Assembly (NCBI GenBank): GCA_039819085.1
Contig: JBCBSQ010000023.1
Coordinates: forward strand, 1 to 36,982
Direction: 5' to 3'
DNA from: MED-G105 sp039819085
Lineage (GTDB): Bacteria; Pseudomonadota; Alphaproteobacteria; Caulobacterales; Parvularculaceae
Length of the DNA: 36,982 nt
The notes beneath the pieces were generated by a model that made no database searches, had not been told where the DNA came from, and was given only the letters and a program-made list of their open reading frames with translations. Below, in pieces: positions 9,717-17,442 of the stretch; position 1 is the stretch's first letter, and the number at the start of each line of letters is the position of its first letter. The position numbers and the translations under genes are program-made.

Positions 9717-12311
9717 TCAGCCACGACCGACCTTGTCCAACAACCAGGGTTGAACCAGCGTGGTGCAGACGAGGGTGAAGCCGATCGCGATGGCGAGCAG
9801 CGCGCCCATGCTCGCCACGCCCTGATGGTCTGAAAACGCCAGCGTGCCGAAGGACGCGATCGTCGTCACCCCGCTGAAAAAGACAGCACGGGGCGTGGCG
9901 GTGGCGTAAACGTCGGCCGCTGCGGCGGCCCGACGCGCTCGAAGTCCGAGATGAATCCCACTGTCGGCGCCGACGCCGATTAAGAGAGGCACGACAATTA
10001 CGTTCGCGAAATTGAAGGGCGTGTTGAACAAGACGCCCGCCGCCGCTGTGAGCACGCCCGCAAGCCCCAAACAAAACAAGATCACGCTCACCAGCACGAG
10101 GTCGCGCACAATCAGCCAGAGCACGATTGTGACCGCGATGAGCGCCAAGATCCCCGCCTGCAGCATCGCGCCCGAGATCACCTGTCCGGACTGGTAGACA
10201 CTGCGCGCCGACCCCGCCGCGCGCGGATCGACATCGCGGACAACGTCGACAAATCGGGCCAGCGCGGCCGGATCGCGCAAGTCTTCGCTGGGTTCGATCT
10301 GCAGGCGATAGCGGCCGTCGACGCCGACGAACCGGTCTCGCACCGCTTGCGGCAAATCCTCGACGGTGATCTCCGAAGCGAGCGTCTGCGCCGCCAGCTG
10401 CCGATACTGATCACCCCAAAACGCAAACAGATCGGCCTCCACGTCGGCCTTCACACGCGCGTCGCGCGCAGCAAGCGCCTCCATCGCCGCTTTCAGCTCC
10501 AGCCCGGCCGCGCGCCCTGAGTCCTCAAGCGCGGCGGACAAACGCTCCGCCGGCGGCGGCAAGGCCGGGTCCCGTTCCGCCGGCGCTTCGTCGAACGACA
10601 GTCCGAAGCCTGCGCCGGCGAACTCGATCGCATCCAATTTGTCCAACTGGTCTTCCGGCACGAAGCTCTCAATCAAGATCACTTGGCGCACTTCGGGCCA
10701 CGCTTCCAAGGTCTCAGCGAGGGCGAGCGCGCGAGCGCGATCAGCTTCGAGGATCGACAGCGAATAAGGATTCGTCGCCTCATCGTCGAAGAGCAAGTTG
10801 AACGCCTGCACCGTGGGGGCGTTCGGGTCTCGCAACGCCATCGGATCCGCGCTGAAGCGAACCGCCGGCAGCACGAACAGCGCCGCTGCTCCCAGCACGA
10901 TCGCGCTGATCGCCGCGACATTTCGAGCATGCTCGAAGCCCAGCTTCTGTTCGCCCTGGCGGGGCCGCCGCTGCGGCGAGGGCGACGAGGCGGGCGCGAG
11001 CGAGAAAACCGCCGGCAGCAGCGTCAATGCGACGATGAACGCGACAATGACGCCCACGCCGGAGATCACGCCCAATTGCATCATGCCCACGAAGGCCGTC
11101 GGCGCGAAGGAGAAGAAGGCGATCGCAGAGGTCGGCGCGCATAGGGCAAGCGCCGCGCCGATATCGCGCGTCGTTTTGTAGAGCGCCGCGCGGGTGTGCG
11201 CGCCCCCGCCCCGCGCTTCTTGAACATGCAGCGCGAAGTGGATCGCATAATCGATGCCGAGCCCGACAATCAGCACCGCGAAGGCCACCGAGACCAAGTT
11301 CAGCGCGCCGAACGCAACCGCCGCGAACCCGCCGGTGATGCAGATTGAGACCACCAAGGACAGGAGCGACACCGCCACGAGGCGCGCCGAACGAAGCGCC
11401 GCCCACAACAAACCGCCCACTAGAATGAAGGACGCGGCGAAGGACAGGCCGATGCCGCGCGTCACGCTCGCCAATTCCTCAGCGCGCAGAGCGAGGTTCC
11501 CGGTCACATGCGCCTCAACGCCCGCGAATCGCGCCTCATCCTTGGCCGCCGCCGCTTCGGATCGGATCTCGGCGAGCAAATCGCGGGATGCTCGGAACCC
11601 AGAACGATCAATGACCGGCGTGATCGACACGACCCGCTGGTTCAGCGCGCCCGCCTCTTCCCCGTCGAAGAGGGTGCGCCAAGACAAGGGCTTGGGCGGC
11701 GTGGCTTCCGACAATCGCGCATTGATCGTCGCGGCGATCGAACTGAACGCGCGGTCCAAGACGCTGGGGTCGACGCCGCCCGGCCCCATTTGCTCGACAT
11801 TCTCCACGGCGTCGGCGAGCGTGTCATAGAGCTGTTCTAAACTCGGGGTCTCGCCTAAGGCGCGGACCAAGCTGCTCGCTTGCGACAGCCGCGCCAGCGT
11901 CTGGTCCAACTCGTCGAAACTTAGATAGAGAAGCCCGTTGCGTTCGAAAAAGGGATCTGCGACGGGCGCGAACACATCTCTCACAACGTCCGTTCGCGCC
12001 CGCAAACGCTCGACCAGGGCGCGCGCATAGGCGTCGGCCGCGTCGGGCGTCGGCGCGCGGGCGATAACGATGAACTGGTCCTCGACGCCGGGAAAAGCGT
12101 TCAAATAATCAAACTGCGCCTGACGATAATCGAGCTTCGACGACACCATGCGCGACGTGTCGGCGTTGATCCCTAGAAAAGTCGCCGCCAATGCCGCGCC
12201 GGCGAGAGCCGCGGTCAACACGGCGGCGATCGCCGCGCGCGGGCGCCGGCGCACTGCCGCGATCCAGAACCAGAGAGCGGCCTCGATCTGCGTCAGGCGT
12301 TGAACGTTCAT
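9717..12311 (-). CDS. hpnN: HpnN-like RND/MMPL lipid transporter
   Basis: An 864-residue inner-membrane protein with two RND half-repeats. Each has one helix, a large periplasmic domain and a five-to-six-helix bundle. The first periplasmic domain follows FLGINADTSRMVSSKLDYRQ and contains FPGVEDQFIVIARAPT, typical of HpnN and related MMPL proteins. The helix-4-type motifs GLGIDYAIHFALH and GVGADSGIHLGLR occur in the first and second halves and carry the conserved Asp residues. HpnN proteins transport hopanoids to the outer membrane in other bacteria; length and topology fit that family. It starts 17 bases after the GT4 gene ends, so GT4, hpnN and hpnM probably form one transcript. The cargo here is inferred, not shown. 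Confidence 0.88.
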   Translation of the reverse strand: MNVQRLTQIEAALWFWIAAVRRRPRAAIAAVLTAALAGAALAATFLGINADTSRMVSSKLDYRQAQFDYLNAFPGVEDQFIVIARAPTPDAADAYARALVERLRARTDVVRDVFAPVADPFFERNGLLYLSFDELDQTLARLSQASSLVRALGETPSLEQLYDTLADAVENVEQMGPGGVDPSVLDRAFSSIAATINARLSEATPPKPLSWRTLFDGEEAGALNQRVVSITPVIDRSGFRASRDLLAEIRSEAAAAKDEARFAGVEAHVTGNLALRAEELASVTRGIGLSFAASFILVGGLLWAALRSARLVAVSLLSLVVSICITGGFAAVAFGALNLVSVAFAVLIVGLGIDYAIHFALHVQEARGGGAHTRAALYKTTRDIGAALALCAPTSAIAFFSFAPTAFVGMMQLGVISGVGVIVAFIVALTLLPAVFSLAPASSPSPQRRPRQGEQKLGFEHARNVAAISAIVLGAAALFVLPAVRFSADPMALRDPNAPTVQAFNLLFDDEATNPYSLSILEADRARALALAETLEAWPEVRQVILIESFVPEDQLDKLDAIEFAGAGFGLSFDEAPAERDPALPPPAERLSAALEDSGRAAGLELKAAMEALAARDARVKADVEADLFAFWGDQYRQLAAQTLASEITVEDLPQAVRDRFVGVDGRYRLQIEPSEDLRDPAALARFVDVVRDVDPRAAGSARSVYQSGQVISGAMLQAGILALIAVTIVLWLIVRDLVLVSVILFCLGLAGVLTAAAGVLFNTPFNFANVIVVPLLIGVGADSGIHLGLRARRAAAAADVYATATPRAVFFSGVTTIASFGTLAFSDHQGVASMGALLAIAIGFTLVCTTLVQPWLLDKVGRG

Positions 12312-12328
12312 ATGTGTAGGACGAAGGG

Positions 12329-13534
12329 CTAGGCGACAGCGCGGTGTTGCGGCGCGATCTCTTTGACGCGCGCCGCGGCGCGGAGGCTGTCATAGTGCGC
12401 GAACAGCGCTTTAAAATGATCCTTGGGCAAGCCGATCCGGTGCCGAGAGGCGGCGTAGGACGCTTCAGACATCCTGCTCCAATCGCGCGCCAAAGCACGC
12501 CCGATCGCCTCGGCGCAGCCCCCAGCGTCGCCCGGCCGGAATAGCTCGGCGTAATCGGGACCAGCGAGCTCCCCGGCCCCGCCTTTGGCAGGAACGATCA
12601 AGGGCAGGCCGGAACACATGGCCTCGGCGACGACGAGGCCGTAGGTCTCGGCGGAGCTTCCGTGCAAGAACGCGTCGCCGCTCGCCAAATAACGCGACAA
12701 AAGATGTCGGTCCGTCACCAGGCCCGCCACATGAACCCCCGGCGTGCGCCGCGCCTGGCGCTCCACGAAGCCGCGAAACGGTCCGTCGCCTATGAGGAAA
12801 AGCCCCATGGGGCGCCGCTGGCTCGCTTCCCGGAAGCCTTTCATCACCATGCCCAGACGCTTTTCCGGATGGTGGCGGCTAACCGCAACAAGGAGCTTCG
12901 CGTCCGGGGCGGTCACGCCGCACTGTGCAAGCATTTGCCGGCGCAGCGACTCGTCGCGGCGGTCGGGAGAAAAGGCCTGCTTGTCTACGCCAAACGGGAC
13001 CGCGTGAGGCCGCCGCACGCCGAACGCCTCAAACCGGTCAGCCAGCCATTCGCCGCTCACAATCGACGTGTCGAACCGCTCGATCAGAGAGCGCATGTAT
13101 CGCCAGAACAGGGTGAAGAGCTTGTCGATCCGCTCGGCGCGGAGCCAACCTTCCAGGAAAGTGTGCGGATAAACGGCGACCGGATCTTGGTGGATGAAGA
13201 AGGACTTCACAGCCGGGCCCTGCCATTCGCCTACGATGCGGCCACCCTTCCAAGGCGATGAGCCCTCGACCACGTCCGGCGCGATATCGTTGATCAATTC
13301 ATGAACCGCCTGGGCGCGGTTGAAGGCGTAGTAACGGCTATCGAGCATCAACCGAGGCGATTTCACCCAGAAAACGCCGCCGCCGGCGCGAGGCTCGAAC
13401 AGGTCCTCCTCGCCTGGCGCGATGACGATGGTTTCGCACCCCTCCTGGCGGCTCGCTTCAATCTTCTGATCGATATACGTGCGGACGCCGCCCCCGCGCT
13501 TGCTGTAAAATTCGGCAACGTCGACGATTCTCAT
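12329..13534 (-). CDS. GT4-family (GT-B fold) glycosyltransferase
   Basis: A 401-residue cytoplasmic or membrane-associated retaining glycosyltransferase. The N-terminal Rossmann domain starts MRIVDVAEFYSKRGGGVRTYI, with the glycine loop that follows the first strand. The C-terminal donor domain contains AVSRHHPEKRLGMVMKGF, LIGDGP and the EX7E motif in SSAETYGLVVAEAMCSG, followed by LPLIVPAKGGAGEL. These are hallmarks of the GT4 family (Glycos_transf_1). Donor and acceptor are not readable. It precedes the hpnN-like lipid transporter by 17 bases and follows a second GT4 gene, so a glycolipid acceptor is the simplest idea. Both are retaining GT-B enzymes acting with one exporter, reminiscent of paired enzymes that glycosylate sphingolipids in Caulobacter; that comparison is from memory and needs a search. 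Confidence 0.87.
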   Translation of the reverse strand: MRIVDVAEFYSKRGGGVRTYIDQKIEASRQEGCETIVIAPGEEDLFEPRAGGGVFWVKSPRLMLDSRYYAFNRAQAVHELINDIAPDVVEGSSPWKGGRIVGEWQGPAVKSFFIHQDPVAVYPHTFLEGWLRAERIDKLFTLFWRYMRSLIERFDTSIVSGEWLADRFEAFGVRRPHAVPFGVDKQAFSPDRRDESLRRQMLAQCGVTAPDAKLLVAVSRHHPEKRLGMVMKGFREASQRRPMGLFLIGDGPFRGFVERQARRTPGVHVAGLVTDRHLLSRYLASGDAFLHGSSAETYGLVVAEAMCSGLPLIVPAKGGAGELAGPDYAELFRPGDAGGCAEAIGRALARDWSRMSEASYAASRHRIGLPKDHFKALFAHYDSLRAAARVKEIAPQHRAVA

Positions 13535-13707
13535 AGCGCGTATTTCTCTACAAACTTCGCCGTCACGCTCGCAGAGCGGACAGCGACTACCGGCGCATGA
13601 ACAGAAAGCCCCCGTTCGTTATGCACACCTGGCTCCCCCTGTCGAGCGCATGTGCGGAGCCCAAGCCGCGCACAGGCTGAGATGAACGGTTATTAAGCCT
13701 GAATAGG

Positions 13708-14925
13708 CTAGGCCGCTCGCGCGGTCTGGGAAATTTCGTTCAAAACTTCGAGATATTGGTCATAAAGCGCCGCGTTGATGCGGTCCCAACTGTAGGACGC
13801 GCTGTCGGCGAGACCGGTCCGCGCCATGCGGTCGCGCTTCGCTTTGTCGCGGCAGAGCGAGGCGAAACACTCGAAGTATGGATCGTCTCCGTCCGGATCC
13901 AGCAATACGCCGTTCCGACCATCATTGATGATGGATGCGCTGCCGGTCGCGTCCATCGCCACGGTGGCGACGCCGCTCGCCATGGCCTCGACCGTCACAT
14001 TGCCGAACGTCTCGGTGAGGCTTGGATTGAAATAGATGTCGCTTGAGGCGTAGGCGCGGGCGAGATCGACGCCGCTGAGGTGTCCGGTGAACACGGCCTC
14101 CGGCAGGGTCGCCTCCATCGTCGCCCGCTCCGGCCCGTCGCCGACGATCATGGCGCGCGCTTGGACGCCGCCGTCCCACAAGGCCTTCATGACGCGCGCA
14201 AACCGATTGAGGCCCTTCTCGCGCACCAGGCGACCGACGAACGACACAACGATTTCGTCGTCGTCGACGCCCATTGAGCGGCGCCACGCCATATCTCGCC
14301 GGTTCGGGGAGAATTGATCAAGTTCGACGCCGCGGCTCCACACCCTCTGGTTCGAGCGGGACACGATGCCCTCCTCGATCAGCACGTCCGCCATCGACTG
14401 CGACGGTATGTAGACGTGGCGGCATTGGCTGTAGAACCACCGCATGTGCCGACGCACGCCCTTCTCGACGAAGCCCAGATTGTAATAGCGGAAATAGGTG
14501 TCGAAGCGTGTATGGAACGAGCAGACGATCGGGATGTCGTTCTTAAGCCCATATTTCAAAGCCGACGTGCCGAGCATGTCCGGTGCCGACAAATGGATGA
14601 TGTCGGGCCGGAACGCCTCCAGCATCCGTTTCTGCTTCCGGCCAAGCGGCAGGCCGACGCGATAGTCGGACCGGCCCGGAAAGCTGAACGACGGCACCGA
14701 GATCAAGGTGCCCTGGGGTTCGAACGCCGGCGTGGGGCTTGTCGGAGAGAATACGCGGACTTCCGCGCCCCGGCTTTCGAGGTATCCAACCCATCGATTG
14801 AGCGCTTTGTTCGCGCCGTCGGTGACGTAGTTATAGTTGCCGGAGAACAGCGCGACTTTCGGCGCGCCGCCGACGCTGACGACCCTGCGCGCCGCGCTCC
14901 TGTTGAACCCGTAACCGTCCGGCAC
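13708..14925 (-). CDS. GT4-family glycosyltransferase (MgtA/PimB-like)
   Basis: A 405-residue GT-B glycosyltransferase. The first domain starts PKVALFSGNYNYVTDGANKA and includes RPDIIHLSAPDMLGTSALKY and CSFHTRFDTYFRYY, a pattern seen in lipid-directed mannosyl- and glucosyltransferases of the MgtA/PimB type. The donor domain has SFVGRLVREKG, IVGDGPE and the EX7E motif SLTETFGNVTVEAMASG. The start is a GTG at 14925, preceded by AGGGG nine bases upstream; no in-frame ATG is better placed. It is 173 bases upstream of the second GT4 gene on the same strand and may head the GT4-GT4-hpnN-hpnM unit. The sugar is unknown. Confidence 0.88.
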   Translation of the reverse strand: MPDGYGFNRSAARRVVSVGGAPKVALFSGNYNYVTDGANKALNRWVGYLESRGAEVRVFSPTSPTPAFEPQGTLISVPSFSFPGRSDYRVGLPLGRKQKRMLEAFRPDIIHLSAPDMLGTSALKYGLKNDIPIVCSFHTRFDTYFRYYNLGFVEKGVRRHMRWFYSQCRHVYIPSQSMADVLIEEGIVSRSNQRVWSRGVELDQFSPNRRDMAWRRSMGVDDDEIVVSFVGRLVREKGLNRFARVMKALWDGGVQARAMIVGDGPERATMEATLPEAVFTGHLSGVDLARAYASSDIYFNPSLTETFGNVTVEAMASGVATVAMDATGSASIINDGRNGVLLDPDGDDPYFECFASLCRDKAKRDRMARTGLADSASYSWDRINAALYDQYLEVLNEISQTARAA

Positions 14926-15074
14926 TGTTTCAATCCCCTAACGATCCGCCGCCCTTCGAACAGCCGGCTCAGACCGGATGCAATGTAAGCGCCCGATGTC
15001 GATCTGCCACCCCGGTGCGCGCATCGGCCGGACGCGTCAAGGCCCTTGCGACCAGCCGTCCCCACACGCGGCGG

Positions 15075-15104
15075 AGCATAACGCGATTTATGAACCTTCC
15101 TCAA
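15075..15104 (-). promoter_or_regulatory. Candidate promoter for the GT4/hpnN/hpnM unit
   Basis: On the minus strand TTGAGG (15104-15099) is followed by 18 bases and TATGCT (15080-15075), or by 17 bases and TTATGC. It lies about 150 bases upstream of the GTG of the first GT4 gene, in the gap shared with the divergent DUF2141 gene. Pattern-based only. Confidence 0.35.
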
Positions 15105-15189
15105 CGTTATGTGATTTCCCACTGGATTCGACAGTCGAGCGGCCTAGATAAGCCGCCGTCACGACGCTGGGACGATCGCGGGCTTCGAT

Positions 15190-15723
15190 ATGAAGATGAC
15201 CAAACTTTCACGCCGGGCCCGATTCGGCGCCGCCGCTGCGGCGGCCTCGGTCTCGCTCGCCGAACCCGTTTCGGCCACCGGCGAGCAATTGCCGCCCTAT
15301 CAGGGCGACCTGCCGATCTATGAAGACGAATCGCCAGACAGCTGCGATCCGTCTGGAAATCAGGTGCGGGTCGTCGTCGAGGGCGTCGAAGCGCGAGGCA
15401 TCCTGACCGTTGAGATCTTCGCCGGCGGTCCGGACCGGTTCCTAGAAGACGAGGGACGCCTGCGCCGCGTGCGCGTCCCGGCGGAAGACGGCAGCCAATT
15501 GGTGTGCATGAATGTCGATGTGACGGGCCCCTTCGCCGTCACGTCGTATCACGACGCCAACGGCAATCGGAAGGTCGACAAGAACCTTATCGGCATCCCG
15601 AAAGAGCGAATCGGCCTCTCCAACAATCCCGAACTTAAGCTCAAGCGGCCCGACTATGATCAAGTGAAGTTCGAGCTCGGCATGCACGGCATCGATCTGT
15701 GGGTGCGCCTTCAGGAATACTGA
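15190..15723 (+). CDS. Secreted DUF2141-family protein
   Basis: A 177-residue protein with a signal peptide (basic start, then an Ala-rich hydrophobic stretch ending near VSATG), so it should be periplasmic or outer-membrane associated. The mature part matches the DUF2141 (PF09912) pattern: a beta-rich domain with GILTVEIFAGGPDRFL, CMNVDVTGPFAVTSYHDANG, NRKVDKNLIGIPKERIGLSNN and a late VKFEL strand. DUF2141 proteins have no established biochemical function. The gene diverges from the GT4/hpnN/hpnM unit, so a shared role in envelope lipids is possible (inference). ATG codons occur at 15190 and 15196; the ribosome site is weak for both. Its stop overlaps the convergent prepilin peptidase by 13 bases. 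Confidence 0.85.
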   Translation: MKMTKLSRRARFGAAAAAASVSLAEPVSATGEQLPPYQGDLPIYEDESPDSCDPSGNQVRVVVEGVEARGILTVEIFAGGPDRFLEDEGRLRRVRVPAEDGSQLVCMNVDVTGPFAVTSYHDANGNRKVDKNLIGIPKERIGLSNNPELKLKRPDYDQVKFELGMHGIDLWVRLQEY

Positions 15724-16319
15724 AGACCGAGCAAATCGCCGCCGTAAAGCCACGCCGCCCAGCCCCCCAATGCGAGGAACGGCCCGAAGGCCAGCCGCGC
15801 GCGACCGCTCAACGCTTCGCCCCGGGCGGCCGCGGCCACGATCGCAAAGATCAGTCCTGAGGCTGATGCGGCCAGCAATATGATCGGCAGGCCCGTCCAA
15901 CCGGTCCAAACGCCAAGCGCGCCGAGCAGTTTCGCGTCGCCGCGGCCGAGCCCGTCCCGCCCTTTCAGCGCTCGGTAGCCGACTTCGACGGCGACCAGCG
16001 CGCCATACCCGGCCGCGCCGCCCGCCGCATGGTGGATCCAATCGCCCGGCGCAGTGATCGCGACCATCGCGGCGCCGAGAGCGGCCACGGCGGCGGTGAG
16101 AAAATTCGGCAGGCGGAGCATGCGGATATCGATCCAAGCGAGCGCCGCCAGCAATCCCGCCAATCCGACCGCAAACGGGCGCAGCGCCTCGTCCGCCGCC
16201 ACGCCCCCCCATGCAGCGAGCGCCAGCCCGATCCCCGCGGCGATCCAGCGATCCCGGCGTGTCTCCAACCAGGTTCGCCCGACGCCGGCGCAGAACGCCA
16301 GCGCGGCGATCGCGATCAA
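15711..16319 (-). CDS. A24-family prepilin peptidase lacking the methylase domain
   Basis: A roughly 202-residue polytopic aspartyl protease that would cleave type IV prepilin or pseudopilin leaders at the inner membrane. The catalytic aspartates are visible in WIDIRMLRLPN (Asp64) and in the GxGDxK motif GRGDAKLLGALGVWTGW (Asp128). The N-terminal domain of full PilD/GspO with its CxxC zinc motifs is absent, as in TadV/CpaA-like short forms. The start is uncertain: no ATG or GTG exists between the in-frame stop at 16355-16353 and this point. TTG at 16319 is the standard option, while CTG at 16331 is better spaced from AGGGAG. An orphan pseudopilin lies about 10 kb away. Other pilus or secretion genes are not in the window. 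Confidence 0.83.
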   Translation of the reverse strand: MIAIAALAFCAGVGRTWLETRRDRWIAAGIGLALAAWGGVAADEALRPFAVGLAGLLAALAWIDIRMLRLPNFLTAAVAALGAAMVAITAPGDWIHHAAGGAAGYGALVAVEVGYRALKGRDGLGRGDAKLLGALGVWTGWTGLPIILLAASASGLIFAIVAAAARGEALSGRARLAFGPFLALGGWAAWLYGGDLLGLQYS

Positions 16320-16467
16320 CCAAGCAAACAGCGCGCTCTCCCTCAGACCTTCTCAAAGGCGCGGCGACTCGGACGCGCCCGTCGAGCATAGAGAGCGCCT
16401 GGCGTCTTGTCCCCGGCGGGCCGCTTCGCATTTATTACCCGGTGACACGGCACGGGGGCCGCCGCTC

Positions 16468-17442
16468 ATGTTGAAGACCCGGCGAACACGGCTTTTCGTC
16501 TGGCGCTCGGCGCTCGCCTTCGCCGCGCTCGTAGCCTTTCTGGCTTTCCCGGGCCATATCCGGGACATGTCCGCAACACCTACTTTCGACGGCGTCCAAG
16601 TCGAACCGGGACGCCGGCTCCACGCCGTCTGTTCCGGCCCGCAGGACAAGCCCTTGGTGCTCTACGACGCCGGCGCCTTCGGAATCTACGCCGACGGATG
16701 GTGGGTGCGCGAGGCGTTGAGCGACGACTTCCAGGTCTGCCTCTATGATCGCGCCGGCATGGGGTGGAGCGACCCGGTCCCCGTCGGCGCAACCCCCTCG
16801 CCCGACTGGCATGTCGAGGACATGCGCCGCCTCGCGCGCGCCATCGGCGCCAAGCCGCCCTGGTACATTGTCGGCCACTCCATGTCCGGCGTCCGCATGC
16901 ACGCCTACGCCAACCTGTATCCGGACGAGCTGGCCGGCCTTGTTTTCGTTGACGCGGCCGCGCCGCAAGCCTTTGATACCCAACGGGTCCGACGTCTGAT
17001 CGGGCTCTTTAAAGGCGCGATACAGGCTGGCGGCCTCGCCGCACGCATGGGCCTCGCCCGTGCGGTCGCGCCGCTCATACCCGACGAGCTGGATCTGCCG
17101 CGCGACCAAAAACGCGACAAACGCCGCGCCATGTCCTGGGTCCGCCACTACAAAGCGGCGGCCGCCGAGATCGGCGCGGCGGAATTGGGCGCGCCTTACC
17201 TGAAAGACCACAGGGCCGGGACCATCCCCCTCGCCGCCTTCACCAATTCGGCCGGCGGCGGCGGCAATCGACGCTACGCCGACGCCGCCGAGGCCGCGAC
17301 GGGATACGGGCGTCTCACAGTCCGGCCTGAGGAGACTCACGTCTCTTTCCTCAACCGCGAAGGCGCCCAGCGCATCGCGACGGCCATTCGCGAGATGGAG
17401 AACTTACGCCTCGCCGCCGCGCCGACCGGATCCGCCCCATGA
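16468..17442 (+). CDS. Membrane-anchored alpha/beta hydrolase
   Basis: A 324-residue alpha/beta-hydrolase-fold protein with one N-terminal hydrophobic helix (about 11-28) after a basic start, so the enzyme domain probably faces the periplasm. The nucleophile elbow is VGHSMSG (Ser138). The strand before it contains CLYDRAGMGWSD, typical of the fold, and a late HVSF offers the catalytic His. The acid is not certain; D162 in VFVDAAAP is conserved in position but the usual acid lies later. The frame is open upstream to 16054, but that part is antisense to the prepilin peptidase and does not look coding. The stop overlaps the next start as ATGA (17439-17442), so translation is coupled to the MprF-like gene. 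A role in trimming aminoacyl-phospholipid is inferred by analogy with AcvB. Confidence 0.85.
   Translation: MLKTRRTRLFVWRSALAFAALVAFLAFPGHIRDMSATPTFDGVQVEPGRRLHAVCSGPQDKPLVLYDAGAFGIYADGWWVREALSDDFQVCLYDRAGMGWSDPVPVGATPSPDWHVEDMRRLARAIGAKPPWYIVGHSMSGVRMHAYANLYPDELAGLVFVDAAAPQAFDTQRVRRLIGLFKGAIQAGGLAARMGLARAVAPLIPDELDLPRDQKRDKRRAMSWVRHYKAAAAEIGAAELGAPYLKDHRAGTIPLAAFTNSAGGGGNRRYADAAEAATGYGRLTVRPEETHVSFLNREGAQRIATAIREMENLRLAAAPTGSAP

Noticed and set aside
13696..13709. AGCCT-GAAT-AGGCT hairpin as a terminator
   Set aside because: The stem is only 5 bp, has no T run, and overlaps the end of a glycosyltransferase gene.
15442..16431. Minus-strand open frame of 329 codons
   Set aside because: It overlaps DUF2141 antisense and the prepilin peptidase in another frame. 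The peptidase frame has both catalytic motifs and membrane helices, while this one is Arg/Gly-rich and low in structure.
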